Shown here: positions 26,601 through 38,255 of the stretch, piece after piece
How positions within the stretch are numbered: the first letter of the stretch is position 1
Layout: every line of letters begins with the position of its first letter
Source of the DNA: Apostichopus japonicus
Lineage: Eukaryota; Echinodermata; Holothuroidea; Aspidochirotida; Stichopodidae
Direction of reading: 5' to 3'
DNA length: 64,000 nt
Assembly: GCF_037975245.1 (NCBI RefSeq)
Contig: NC_092563.1
Location: forward strand, 15,765,094-15,829,093
The notes under the pieces: generated by a model
Databases searched by the model: none
What the model was told of the DNA's origin: nothing
Seen by the model: only the letters and a program-made list of their open reading frames with translations
Program-made: the position numbers and the translations under genes

Positions 26601-29600
26601 ATTTCTCACTAAGCTCATAAACAGATCAATATATATATTAATATTGTTGTGTAATTCAAGCTGCAAAGTTTGGGGATCTTGCTGGCTAAATCCTGGTGGA
26701 GTTTGCCAGTTGCACCCAACCCCTCCCTCCTCCCTACCACCAAAAAGGCAATATTTTCTGGCAGTGGACATTAAGAACTTGAGAACATGAGGTCAGTTAA
26801 GAACTGTCTGTCACAGAATTGGCATGATTTCTGTATAAGCCCTGCATTACTGCTTAATATTGTGTGTTGTAATTCTGGCAATTGCCAGTGAAAATTTGAG
26901 TTTAGCCTGTTGATATTTTTAAGTACTGGTGTTTTTAGCTTGTCTTCTTTGGCAAGTGGCTCAAATAGGCATGTGGTTAACATGAGGTTCGTTTTCACAC
27001 TATGCATTTGTTACGGTTATACCATTAGATTTGTTTATAGCTTGTGGATCTTACATTGTGTTTTTTTTTTTTTTATAAATTTTCATTGACCAGTAACATT
27101 TGGTATTGATTACTGCCAATGAATATACCTGTTCCAAGACAGAACTTGAAACAGGTATATTCATTGATCAGTCAGATTTGGTATTGATTACTGCCAATAA
27201 ATAGACCTGATCCAAGACAGAATTTAAACAGGTATATTCATTGATCAGTAACACATTAATCAGGAACATTTAATATTGATCAGGAACATTTGGTATTGAT
27301 TACTGCCAATCAATATACCTGTCCCAAAGCAGAACTTGGAAGCATTAATGATCTACAGCTTTCCTGCTGTATTTATTTGATTTCTTTCCCGGAAAGGAAG
27401 GCCCTGGATGTCCCAAGGGGGTGGGGTAGAGTAACATAGTTGTTATTTCTGTCTCATGAATCATATTAAAATATTGTGGGTATAATCATACCTTCTGCAT
27501 CTCGTCCAACTTGGTCTCTTCGTCCAATGTTTGGTAATCAGTTGTTTTTCTTCTTCGTCTTTTCCTAACCATTTATCCAAGGCACTCAACAAATGCAGAC
27601 GACATCTAAGGAACACACCGTTTCCATCAAACAAGAGAGCGAGGTGGTCATTGCTGAGATGCGCAGCCTCGGAGATTCCCAGCAGAACGAACTGAGGAAT
27701 CTGAGGATAGAAATTGAGAAGAGCTTGCAGAAGTCGATTTCTCAACAACTACAGACCCAAACTGAAAGGTCAGTATGGGCAAGAACTATAAACATTCACA
27801 GAGAAGTCAATACTCTCTTCATCACACTGTTAGGCAGGCATGAGCTTTTTCCGCGAATTCGCAGAATATTCCGTGAATTCTTTTCTACCTCGGGGACAAA
27901 AACTATTATCCTAACACACTGTAGCATACGCAAACTGGAGCCTATACCGCAATTTTTGCAATTTTTTTGCATCCCTGATTATGTTTCCATCTGTTTTAAG
28001 ATTGTACAATTATTTGGTGAATGTTGTCAATACAGGATCCAAGGTTGTCTTTTCAGCTCATTTAAAAACCAGTCTGGCCTGTCATCAGAAGATTTAAAAA
28101 AAAACTCTCAATTGTATTTTACAACCCCAATGAAAAAAGTTAACCATTTTTGATCACTAAATTGTCAGTTTATGAGCAAAGGCTGTGTCCATGTGAATCT
28201 TTGTCATTTAAAATTTTGAATTATTAAAAGAAATTTGCTCATGCTGTCCAAAACTAGCTATAATCATTGAGAAACGTCGCCGTAACATGATGAAGGTGAC
28301 TTTAGGGTACCGTTTGGTAATGTAAAAGATGATTGACCGTTGACAAAGGAATCTGTTTGCGTGTTATTTAAATGGAAATGCATACCAACACTGTAAATGG
28401 ATGTGTTAATGCAGAGTGTAAGCTGGTTTGAAGCTCATGACCTCTGTTCTATTCCCTCGTTTGTACACTTTGTCGAGGTTAATCTGAAATAATTCTTCAA
28501 TCTTTGGGCATTTGCATCTTTTCCGATAATAATACAGAATGGAGAGAAACTTGGCCGGCCATTTGCAACAGTTGATCGTGACGGAGATACAACCTGTGTT
28601 GAAAAAACACCAGGATTCTGTTCATGAAAGTATTGTCTCTGTGGTGAGATCTCAAGCAGCTACTCCAGTGCCCCAGCAGCCTGATATAGAGAGAACGGAG
28701 ATCCAGATAATGGAACTACTGAGGAGGAAGAAGATTAACGATGCTTTCCAGGTGGTAAGCGTCTCGTTTTCAACAACACACAGTGTCGTAGCGTGTTGTG
28801 ATTATCTCAAGCCATTGTTTCCTAAATAAGTGTTAATGACATCATTGGGAAATGAAATGTATTAGCTTTCAAGAAACTTGACAATAAAACTAGACTATTG
28901 AAAGGAAAAATCAGTTCAAGGTTAAAAGGTCAGCCTTTCTTTCATAATCAGTGCCGTAACAGTGCTGTTCTCATTAGAATGAAGTTTTCAGATTATCATG
29001 AAAATGTTGAACTTTCCAATTGCTCCGTTGGCATGTGATCATTCTTCCTTGCATGGAAATCATCTCAACGGAGTATTGTTCAAACCAAATCACCCACTGA
29101 CTCACTCGGAGAGATGTTTGCTAAATGTTTTGGCTAGAGATAAATTTTTAATTCTGGTTGAAGAAAGAGGAGCAAAAATCCGACCATTTTGGTGCAATTT
29201 GCAATTGATTTGTTCATATCCACTGATTTGATAAAGATATCAATTCGCTGAAATGGAATACTGGTAGAGGGTACTCCATAGATTTGAAGGAAGGATAGAT
29301 TTTAGGGAGGTACTGCATAGATTTGAAGGAAGGATAGATTTTAGGGAAGTACTCCATAGATTTTAAAGAAAGGATAGATTTTAGGAAGGTACTGCATAGA
29401 TTTTAAGGAAGGATAGATTTTAGTTAGGTACTGCATAGATTTGAAGGAAGGATAGATTTTAGGGAGGTACTGCATAGATTTGAAGGAAGGATAGATTTTA
29501 GGGAGGTACTGCATAGGTTTTAAAGAAAGGATAGATTTTAGGGAGGTACTGCATAGATTTGAAGGAAGGATAGATTTTAGTTAGGTACTGCATAGATTTG

Positions 29601-32563
29601 AAGGAAGGATAGATTTTCGGGAGGTACTGCATAGATTTGAAGGAAGGATAGATTTTAGGGAGGTACTGCATAGTTTTTAAAGAAAGGATAGATTTTAGGG
29701 AGGTACTGTAAAGATTTGAAGGAAGGATAGATTTTAGGGAAGTACTCCGTAGATTTTAAAGAAAGGATAGATTTTAGGAAGGTACTGCATAGATTTTAAG
29801 GAAGGATAGATTTTAGTTAGGTACTACATAGATTTGAAGGAAGGATAGATTTTAGGGAGGTACTGCATAGATTTGAGGGAAGGATAGATTTTAGGGAGGT
29901 ACTGCATAGGTTTTAAAGAAAGGATAGATTTTAGGGAGGTACTGCATAGATTTGAAGGAAGGATAGATTTTAGAGAAGTACTCCGTAGATTTTAAAGAAA
30001 GGATAGATTTTAGGGAAGTACTGCATAGATTTGAAGGAAGGATAGATTTTTGGGAAGTACTGGATAGATATTAAGGAAGGATATATTTTAGGGAAGTACT
30101 CCATAGATTTTAAAGAAAGGATAGATTTTAGGGAGGTAATGCATAGATTTTAAGGATGGATAGATCTTTGGGAAGTACTGGATAGATATTAAGGAAGGAT
30201 AGATTTTAGGGAAGTACTCCGTAGATTTTAAAGAAAGGATAGATTTTAGGGAAGTACTGCATAGATTTGAAGGAAGGATAGATTTTAGTTAGGTATTGCA
30301 TAGATTTGAAGGAAGGATAGATTTTAGGGAGGTACTGCATAGTTTTTAAAGAAAGGATAGATTTTAGGGAGGTACTGTATAGATTTTAAGGAAGGATAGA
30401 TTTTAGGGAAGTACTCCGTAGATTTTAAAGAAAGGATAGATTTTAGGAAGGTACTGCATAGATTTTAAGGAAGGATAGATTTTAGTTAGGTACTACATAG
30501 ATTTGAAGGAAGGATAGATTTTAGGGAGGTACTGCATAGATTTGAAGGAAGGATAGATTTTAGGGAGGTACTGCATAGGTTTTAAAGAAAGGATAGATTT
30601 TAGGGAGGTACTGCATAGATTTGAAGGAAGGATAGATTTTAGGGAAGTACTCCGTAGATTTTAAAGAAAGGATAGATTTTAGGGAAGTACTGCATAGATT
30701 TGAAGGAAGGATAGATTTTAGGGAAGTACTGGATAGATATTAAGGAAGGATATATTTTAGGGAAGTACTCCATAGATTTTAAAGAAAGGATAGATTTTAG
30801 GGAGGTAATGCATAGATTTTAAGGATGGATAGATTTTTGGGAAGTACTGGATAGATATTAAGGAAGGATAGATTTTAGGGAAGTACTCCATAGATGTTAA
30901 AGAAAGGATAGATTTTAGGGAGGTAATGCATAGATTTTAAGGAAGGATAGATTTTAGGAAAGTACTCCATAGATGTTAAAGAAAGGATAGATTTTAGGGA
31001 GGTAATGCATAGATTTTAAGGAAGGATAGATTTTAGGGAAGTACTCCATAGATGTTAAAGAAAGGATAGATTTTAGGGAGGTAATGCATAGATTTTAAGG
31101 AAGGATAGATTTTTGGGAAATACTGGATAGATATTAAAGAAGGATAGATTTTAGGGAGGTACTGCATAGGTTTAAAAGAAAGGATAGATTTGAGGGAAGT
31201 ACTCCATAGATATGAAGGAAGGATAGATTTTCGGGAGGTACTCCACCGATTTTAAAGAAAGGATAAATGTTAGCGGCATACTCCCATAGATATTTTAGGA
31301 ATTTACTCCATACATTCCAAGCAAAGCAAATGTTTATTACCAGTTTATAAACCTACTTTAAGTGTGACAAAAGCAACGGAATCTGGGGTGATCAAGTAGG
31401 CAAGGATTTGAGCTAAGTCCTGAAATGCAAGCAGCTGTTCTTGTTCTCTGTGTTGTTTGTAATATCCGTGATGGTACTGAAAGGTTCCTTGTTTTTTTGT
31501 TTTCTTTTGATTTCGTCGCCCAGGCGTTGAATGCTGCAGACCTGAGAGCCCTGATGTTCGCATGCAAGAAGGTAGAGATGGAGCTAGTGTTTGGCGAGGA
31601 GTGCGCCCTGGAACAACCAGTGCTACTCTCCTTGATTCATCAGCTGTCACATGACCTCTCCACGGACACCGAGCTGAAAACCAGGTGAGTGGTGCCATGC
31701 TTGACATTACGGTATGCGTCGGTATCATATTCAAAATTAATTTAATAGTAATAAAAATGATAATAATCAGCAGTTATTTTTACGACGCTTGAGCAACGAC
31801 AAATGTGGGAGAAAGGGCTAATGGATTACAACTTACACGTCAGGTGGCTTCCAATTCAACATTTTAAGTCAAATTTGGATTCTTTGCAATTGAGAAAGTC
31901 ATTTCAGATGGGAAAACGTAGATTGCTCTTGGATGAAAAACCCACTTTACTATGACCCGGTAGGGAATCGAACCTGAACCTCCCGATTGCTATAAGCCTC
32001 ATTGCTTCAAATGCCACCACCTTTATCCACTCGGCCACAGCAATCAGTGTCGTAGAAGGGGAGATTTAGTGTTTCCTATCAGTTAGTAGCGCAGTCAGGA
32101 ACTGGTGAAGGGTAGCACATGGAGGGGTAGGGTGGGGTGGGTGATTGGTAGGAGATTTAGGGACATCAATGTGGTGGGATTTGGAACAGGGTTCGTTAGT
32201 CTTTCTTAATTTAAGGCAACTGGCTGCTGAAGGGGAAGATGAGCTGTTACTCTGTATCAGAGAAAATCTCTTCCGACATCTGTGTCTCGTTTTGCCTCTT
32301 CGTTGTTCTGTTTCGTTTCGTTTTGCGTTGGAAATCGTCAATATATCCTGCAACTTTTATTGCGCTTTGTTCTCAATTTCAGCTGTTTGGAGGATTGCAT
32401 CGTGGCAATCAACGTTGAATCGGAGGTCACCAAAGGTCATCTGCCCAGCATCTTAGAGGATCTCATTGTCAACATCAGCGGTTACATCCAAAATCCAGCA
32501 TGCACTCCGGAATTAATGAAACGGTTGAAACGTGTTAGCAAGCAGGCCATGAGGATGAGATAG
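5674..32563 (+). CDS. EDC4: enhancer of mRNA decapping 4, complete gene, 25 exons
   Basis: Exons: 5674-5770, 6721-6778, 8735-8762, 10180-10250, 10845-10956, 12438-12537, 13099-13285, 13585-13726, 14548-14655, 15351-15544, 16234-16417, 16576-16747, 17179-17266, 17565-17662, 18496-19396, 20349-20492, 22392-22500, 22965-23160, 24158-24313, 25112-25227, 26140-26305, 27582-27768, 28538-28754, 31524-31684, 32383-32563. All junctions are in phase with GT-AG borders and give 4173 nt, 1390 aa; human EDC4 has 1401. Landmarks include QHLRELL, VKYDWGSKYYVGN, GTVKFWEMIW, WRFLLTGAD, WCTVSWKCLQ, VIPAFDNACKNMFQQM and QPVLLSLIHQLSHDLS. EDC4 is the P-body scaffold that couples DCP1 to DCP2 and promotes mRNA decapping. 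Least certain points are the exon 16 donor (GG|GTCAGC) and the exon 22 acceptor. An ATTAAA at 32664 is a possible poly(A) signal. Confidence 0.95.
8947..9925. repeat. 43-bp minisatellite, about 23 copies, in EDC4 intron 3
   Basis: A head-to-tail array with consensus containing TGATAAGAGTCTAATGGGGA followed by CAACATTTGGCGGTTTCATG. Unit variants (CATTTT for CGGTTT, AAAGAG for AAGAG, CAATATT for CAACATT) recur in blocks, so groups of units were copied together. Spacers are absent, so this is a simple tandem array and not a CRISPR. The last unit decays into unique sequence near 9925, about 250 bp before exon 4. Confidence 0.95.
14000..14440. repeat. tandem duplication, about 233 bp x 2, EDC4 intron 8
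   Basis: Two adjacent copies share TATTAATCCACAAGGTTTTC, GGACTCTTAGGTATGCCTTG and TGCTGGTGTTATTGGAAGTA at an offset of about 230 bp. G-rich stretches separate and end the copies. The duplication is intronic and has no coding potential that I trust. Confidence 0.85.
14870..15190. mobile_element. possible LINE 3'-end fragment, EDC4 intron 9
   Basis: The block contains GGGGGAAGACTGTTCCACAA and AAGCCCTCAATACAAAATACA, wording that recalls 3' ends of non-LTR retrotransposons and the frame region encoding a C-terminal 'F-x-NxLP' motif. No reverse-transcriptase reading frame is present. The assignment is from general recollection of such tails and could be wrong; a consensus search would decide. Confidence 0.25.
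16876..17008 (-). mobile_element. tRNA-headed SINE with hammerhead-like core, EDC4 intron 12
   Basis: On the minus strand the block starts with a Pol III A-box-like TGGTCGAGTGG (about 16984-16994). It continues into a GATGAGTCC / CAAAA / GGACGAAAC arrangement at 16926-16951 and ends in a TTATTTATTTA tail beside an (AT)n run. The order GATGA, helix II (GTCC:GGAC), GAAAC is that of a hammerhead ribozyme, and short CCA:TGG arms could form helix I. The conserved CUGAUGA box is imperfect (CAGATGA), so activity is doubtful. The layout resembles hammerhead-bearing SINE-like elements such as schistosome Sm-alpha. Confidence 0.6.
18496..19396 (+). other. EDC4: EDC4 exon 15: long Ser/Pro-rich acidic linker
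   Basis: At 901 nt this is by far the largest exon of the gene. It encodes about 300 residues rich in Ser, Pro, Thr, Glu and Asp with acidic runs (AEEEEDDNAP, GEDEEEETKE) and no predicted fold by eye. The start, ALRDGLSDVSFSAAEQS with GSQPDLIGG soon after, matches the position of the GSQPDL motif in the vertebrate linker. It is markedly more GC-rich than the surrounding introns. It joins the propeller to the coiled-coil half and is likely disordered and phosphorylated, which is inference from composition. Confidence 0.88.
20512..21219. repeat. 179-bp tandem repeat x 4, EDC4 intron 16
   Basis: Four nearly identical units run back to back starting at about 20512, 20691, 20870 and 21048. They contain TAATGTCTGT(C/T)ATCTTGATA, GATTAGCATATAATCACATT and AAATACAAAATTGACAGTTA. 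The array starts only about 20 bp after the exon 16 donor. High identity between units indicates recent expansion or homogenisation. Confidence 0.93.
21420..21835. repeat. about 70-bp tandem repeat x 6, EDC4 intron 16
   Basis: Six units of the type TTGCCATGCAATTACAAAGA followed by ATGTATAACAGGTGTTTCTA and a CAGAGCTG stretch, with small deletions and one duplicated CAGAGCT. This is the second array in the same intron, separated from the 179-bp array by about 200 bp of ordinary sequence. Confidence 0.9.
24660..24790. repeat. about 42-bp tandem repeat x 3, EDC4 intron 19
   Basis: Three units of AATAAAGAACAATACGG(T/C)TA followed by AACAGAATAAAGGACA. AT-rich and intronic. The repeated AATAAA words could act as premature poly(A) signals, but nothing else supports that. 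Confidence 0.8.
27094..27330. repeat. repeated hairpin-forming units, EDC4 intron 21
   Basis: The unit holds a perfect 17-bp inverted repeat, CAATGAATATACCTGTT at 27117-27133 and its complement at 27150-27166, with a 16-nt loop. A diverged second hairpin follows at about 27177-27245 and a third partial unit extends to about 27330. Shared flanks read ACATTTGGTATTGATTACTG. Confidence 0.8.
29270..31290. repeat. 39-bp minisatellite, about 52 copies with 669-bp higher-order period, EDC4 intron 23
   Basis: The monomer reads GTACTGCATAGATTTGAAGG then AAGGATAGATTTTAGGGAG. Several monomer types (CTGCATAG, CTCCGTAG, CTGGATAG, CTACATAG) occur in a fixed order that repeats. Marker units at 29663, 29742, 29821, 30057 and 30175 recur at 30332, 30411, 30490, 30726 and 30844, always 669 bp later. 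That equals about 17 monomers plus a few bases, so a block was duplicated as a unit. The array fills most of the intron between the two penultimate conserved exons. Confidence 0.95.
31950..32046 (-). mobile_element. tRNA-derived SINE head, EDC4 intron 24
   Basis: On the minus strand an A-box-like TGTGGCCGAGTGG (32027-32039) is followed 50-odd bases later by a B-box-like GGTTCGATTCCC (31963-31974), the layout of a serine/leucine-type tRNA. The acceptor arm does not pair, and the anticodon arm is poor. So this is read as a SINE or tRNA pseudogene and not a working tRNA. No clear tail or target duplication was found. Confidence 0.65.
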
Positions 32564-33821
32564 TTAGGCATAGTAGATGCAGTTTGAAATAGATGTTGTT
32601 GGCACTCTTCATTTTTTTCCCTGTGGTTATTACCTCCATAAGAAAGAAAGAAAGCCCTGTTTTATTAAAGACAACAACCAGTCATACACGGTAACATGAT
32701 ATCTTAGGATGTTATTTTAGTCTACGAATGGCAAACGGATAATTCGTGTCGTTAATCCATGAAAAGTTTTATTTCCATCGGCTAAATGAGAGGACGCACG
32801 CCTTTGTTGCTTTCACATTTTTTTTCCCCTCATCCTGTGAGTCTGGAGTTGTAACTGTTAAAATAACTTGGCCCCCCCACCCCACCCCCAAGTGTGATCA
32901 AAGGTGATCAGCCTAAAGCATTCCCTTGTTGCGAACATACGACAGAATTTTGAGGGTGGTTACGATTTTATTCATCACACTTTCTCAAGATGGAATCTGA
33001 AGTATTTTAATGCTTGTCTTGTCTGTAATAGGTAAAGTTACAAAATATTATTGACTTCAGATAATGGGTAGTGTAATGTACTTTAACACTCTGACTTTAG
33101 TACGTAACAACTTTTCTTGAGAAATTCCTGAAGCGTTATATTGACGTTGACATCAAGGGACAGTATCTACACTTTATCTTCACGTTTTATGGGGTGGGTG
33201 GGATCTTTGAAATCTCAATGTTTCGGTGGTTGCTACGTTTCAAGAATGAATTGTCAAATGTCCAAGTTTCTGGAATACATTATCTAGGAAATGAGGATAT
33301 TTTTTCCCCTTCAAATTTATATTATTCTAGGCCTGCTTACAACTTTGGGAATGATCATGGACAGTAAGTGACATTCAGGAACGATTCCAGGGACTCCTTA
33401 AATCCTGGGACAGTCCATAAAATCTGGGGACTGTGCCCGCAAATTGTAGACGTCTCTTAGAACAGGATAAACACCATAGGCAAAACAGTTATGTGGATAG
33501 TGTTAGGAAGGAAGATGACAATTCACTGCCCCGACTGAATGTGACCCACACTCAACTGGACCGATGTGACCTAGTATTGGATAGTCTGGAAGGCCCCCCC
33601 CCCCTTTAGTCTAACAACTGACCCTCGCACACCCTAAGACCGATAGAGCTCACAAAGACTGCTCTTGTTAACAGCCTGTGCACATTTAGGTGACATCCAA
33701 AATTACTTTCTGGTTACATTTGTCGAGACTGGACTGTTTTTTCGGACTTAAAACTTAAAATCTTGAAGAGCTGTAGTCATAAGCAGTACGGGAAATTCCA
33801 AACTATCCAAGATTTTCCTTC

Positions 33822-34345
33822 GGGCAGTGTGCGGCATGCTTTACATGAGAGTACACCGTGAAATCACAGTCTGACCTTCCTTGTTAGTATGCAACAGAGA
33901 CATGAACAGGTTAATACTTCATTGTATGGCAGAGTTGACTGGAGTCATGGTCAGACAGGCAGTGGGCGGCATGCTTTATATGAGAGCATACCGTGACATC
34001 AGAGTCCAACTTTCCTTGTCAGTATGCAACAGAGACATAAACAGGTTAATACTTCATTGTATGGTGGAGTTGACTGGAGTCATGGTCAGTCGGGCAGTGG
34101 GCGGCATGCTTTACATGAGAGCATACCATGACATCAGAGTCCAACCTTCCTTGTCAGTATGCAACAGAGACATAAACAGGTTAATACTTCATTGTATGGT
34201 GGAGTTGACTGGAGTCATGGTCAGTCGGGCAGTGGGCGGCATGCTTTACATGAGAGCATACCATGACATCAGAGTCCAACCTTCCTTGTCAGTATGCAAC
34301 AGAGACATAAACAGGTTAATACTTCATTGTATGGTGGAGTTGAGT
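33822..34345. repeat. 135-bp tandem repeat, about 4 copies
   Basis: Units begin at about 33822 and repeat every 135 bp (the word GCAACAGAGACAT falls near 33891, 34026, 34161 and 34296). Because 135 is divisible by three, one frame stays open for 158 codons (33881-34357). This is most simply a by-product of the repeat. The later copies are almost identical and the first is diverged. Confidence 0.93.
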
Positions 34346-37300
34346 CATTGCTCATAGCTCTGCCAGACTCGAATTGATTACTGATTTTTAGTACCTTTCT
34401 TGGGAAATGTTAACGAACCTGTACTAGTCGACTCACCTTTGAAATTTGGTGACTCCAGTCATGTTTCGTTACAACAGTACTGTTATGCAGCAATGCCCTT
34501 CACATTATGTGAACACATGTAGGTACAGTTTAGCCAGTGCTCCCTCGTGTGGGGGTAAAGAAGACAGTACTTCCCTGTTGCATTTTACAGGAAAGGCTCT
34601 TTCAAAAGTTGTCTGCAAAGAGCATTTATTTTTTTTAAACTTCTTAGCTACTATACATGAGTATCAGGACTGGACCATAGCTTGGAAGTATTTTTCCAAT
34701 ATTCCAAAGACTTAAGTTGTCAGTGTGGTTTGATGGACAAGTTTCTGGCATAAATTTCTAAGAGTTGACTGAACATGGCTAGAGAGCATGAATATTGGAC
34801 CATTTCTGTGATTCATTTTAAAGGTACCTGTTCTTGTGATTCAGTGTAATGGTACCTGTTTCTAGTGTCGGTGTCCAGAGCAGTGCATATATGCGTAACC
34901 TATCAAGCAAGTGCCCTCCTCTAAAATGGCCTGCTTCATTTAAAACATCAACTTCATGTTACTGAACAAGTTTTTTAATCAACAATTTATTCCTTAAAAT
35001 TATTTTAATTCTGTTCTAGCTTTGTAACCGAGACCAATATGCACCTAACAATAAAGAGAAATACAAATTGACTAATGTTTTGGTAGGGAACATAGTATTG
35101 TCATATGGAATAACTGAACTAATAATAAGAATTATTGAAGGTAACAAAAGTCCAGACTGTGTTTGAGCACATTTTAGTCTCGGTAGATTGTTAAGAAAAT
35201 AATAACATTTCCAGTACAGGATGGTACTTTATACTGATGCTGTGTTCCAAAATTTAGTGATTTCTGTTGGGTTTGTTGTTTCCCTACCTAATTTTGTTTT
35301 TCTTTAGTGCTAGTACTAGACCGTCAGTATTGGTCTCAAGTGTCAGCTCACTAAAGACAGCTTAAAGTTTTCATAAGTACTTTACCCCAGACGGTCGTAC
35401 TTCCCAAAATTATTCCCCAGACATTACATTGTTAACATAAGCGAGCAAATTTCTCGGTGACGGTAAATGCTTCTAGTGCGGGCTGTAAGATACTTGTTAA
35501 ATTTTTGCACACGAGTGACCATAATTTCACGATATAGCATATTTTGTGGGCGGTATTGTTAAAACTAAAAGTATGTTTCGAGTTGATCATTACAAACAGG
35601 TTTTCAAGATATTTTTGAAAGATGATTTTACAAATCAAGAGAAAAACTCCTCCTGCAGATAAAAACGTAAAAAATATTATTAGAAAAAGGATGGTGACAA
35701 TCGTTAGCTATTGTGAGTCCATTGTGCCACGTATAAACCAACCGTTAACATGTTTTAAGGTTTTTTGGTTATTGTATTTTTTTTATGTATTAACCTTTTT
35801 ACTTTCATTGTTTTTAGAAAAGAAGCTGAGTGAAAAATGAGAAGAAAAAAACTCAGTAAACTGAGAAATAATGTACTTTGGTTTGTTAACATGACTTATT
35901 AAATATTACATTTTGTGTCACTTTGTTCTTTGTTTTTGTTGCTATTTTGGGGGGGGGGGTCCTGATTGCTCCCTTTCATAGCCATTTCCTAATATTCTAT
36001 CAATTATTAAAGATATTTTAAAATGGTCTCAAGCAGTGAAACCAAAATTGGGTTACATGTGCTAAAGTGATCAGCATTTTTAAAAACTCGCAAAATAGTT
36101 ATATCACTTGTGAGATTTTTTTTAAAGCAATTCTGGATATGTACAACTTTGAGAGAACCTTGTGGTTTGAATAATGTTATGTTCACCACAGATGTGCAGA
36201 AAAGTTCTCTCAACTTATGTCACTACCAACAAAGAATATTCCTTCCTGCCTGACTTTATTATAGTAAAGTGTTGCAGGACTCAAAAAGTACTCTTTAATT
36301 TGTTATGTACTACTTTTCTGTATTCAAACACTTGGATCATAAAAAGCAATACTCTCACTATGTAATTGGTACTCAGAGCCTCAAGTACTCCGAAGTACCC
36401 TGTACTCTGATAAAAGGACTTTACTTACAACACTGTCGAAGGTTCCCACAGTTTTTAAGTCATGAAAAAAAATAACTACATCTTGTCTTTTCCACAGGAA
36501 AAAAGACTAAATAAATTTCAGTCAAATGATATTTTTTGGGTGAAATGTCAAGGAAGGGTATTTTATATATAACCAGCCAATAAATAGATTTGACTAGTTC
36601 TTAGTACTGATAAGTGTTTTGGATCATAATTATGGGCTAAAAAGCAAAGCTCTGGAAATCAAACAATTGAAAAGTTCTTTATTATATATCTGAAATTTCT
36701 TTTATTGAAGTATAAACAAATTTTTGGTATGAATACATTTTGTACATTACAAATTTGGCCAATACCCGCACATAAAAACACCAATTTATAGTCTTAAGAA
36801 GGTGTAATCCAGTGATGAATTATTTGTGACCTGTAGAGATAATTTAATACACTTTAAGCATTTCAGTGAAATAATGCTTTGATTTCTCAAGTGCTATGAT
36901 CAAGATGAGATAATACATGATCTTTTGAGTGTTTTGATTCCATCTCTGGCAAAAGTGAACTCAAAGCAAACAGTTGTGATGTCATAGATACATAGCAACA
37001 GGAAGTAAAAATGTTAAAAGTTGACATCCAGTTTCCTGCTTAGAGATAAGATGTACCTAGAAATGAAAAATGCTAAATTGATAATATGTTCTTCACATTC
37101 CATTTGTAAAAGATGATATCCTACCCAGTCCAGAGTTTAATCGAAAGAGCATAAAAATAAATACCAATTATCTTCTTTGAAGTGCGTAACGATGACATCA
37201 CAATTATTCACATTTTAGGTTCTCTTCTGGTAGAAAGAAAATTCTGTGACTACTTCAATGATCAATATTTCAAAATACAACAGTGAATTCAAATTTCACC

Positions 37301-38040
37301 TGAATGATGTTTCGAATTAAGTTCCCCATTCATCAATAATCAAACCATCTTACTTTTTTATACTCAAAAATGTATTTGTGCAAAAACATTTTATATTAAA
37401 AAAAAAATTGCTATAATAGTCACTGAAATTATGACAATCTGTCATACAAAGATTAACGGAATAAAAAGCAAGACACAATTTATACCAATTAATGGCACAA
37501 CATTTTGAGACAGAATTGTTTAAAAATTAAAACTCATTTTGAATGCAGCAACTTCATTTAAAAGAAGTGATCTGAATTTCATATGATTTAAGGTTGACAA
37601 CACCTTGTTATTAAGTTATAGTTATCAAGGGTTTTGTTTCAACCTATTAAGAGAGAATTGGTACATGAAATTAATATGCTGAAACATTCAACTTTGCCCA
37701 AAGGATTCATCAAGCAGTCTTTGTTATGATTCACATAATACATTTCCACAAGCAGTGTCAGAGGCAAATTTGTCAGGCATAGAGGTAGTCTTTGATTGTT
37801 TTCTGATGCTTTGGCCCCCCCCCCCCCAAAAGGAAGTGTTTATCAATACAGTTTACAAATGAATACTTTCGAATTACCACCATTCCTAGCAAGTCACTTT
37901 TCTTTAATGTTGAGTTGTTCCAAGAACTATCCTTACCTGTCTTTGGGGAAAAGTTTTGCAAACTTTTCTAGATTTTCTGTGTCTGGAGACAGATTGCAAT
38001 TACAATTGAAAAAAATGCCTCTTAATAATAACAACTGTTG

Positions 38041-38255
38041 CTTTGATTGATATCTTGTAACTCACTGAGAAGGCTTTCTAGAGCAAGCAATAAAAAATTA
38101 AAAATTGTCCAACTGGGTGAAATTCCTTTCCACTTAGTAATAAACAAATACTGCATTGAGGGTTTGATTGATATCTTGTAATTCACTGGGAAAGCTTTCT
38201 AGAGCAAGCAATAAAAAATAATAATATTTGTCCAACTGGGTGAATTTCCTTGCAC
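38041..38255. repeat. two-copy direct duplication, about 120 bp
   Basis: The segment with TTGATTGATATCTTGTAA, GGCTTTCTAGAGCAAGCAAT and TTGTCCAACTGGGTGAA occurs near 38041 and again near 38163 with few differences. It is in the gene-poor interval and has no evident function. Confidence 0.85.

Larger units (their letters stand above)
22965..32563 (+). other. EDC4: EDC4 exons 18-25: coiled coils and conserved C-terminal domain
   Basis: Exon 18 starts a long heptad-rich region (IKALLSKVMAAFEHQQDDM, RIEKLEKNINTKVDTL) that continues through exon 23. It includes ENISKLIKNR and VIPAFDNACKNMFQQM, which are close to the vertebrate ENISKLLKSK and VLPAFEKSCQAMFQQI. Exons 24-25 encode the alpha-helical C-terminal module (ALNAADLRALMFACKK, QPVLLSLIHQLSHDL) used in vertebrates and flies (Ge-1) for oligomerisation and P-body targeting. 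The frame ends at TAG 32561-32563. Confidence 0.92.
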
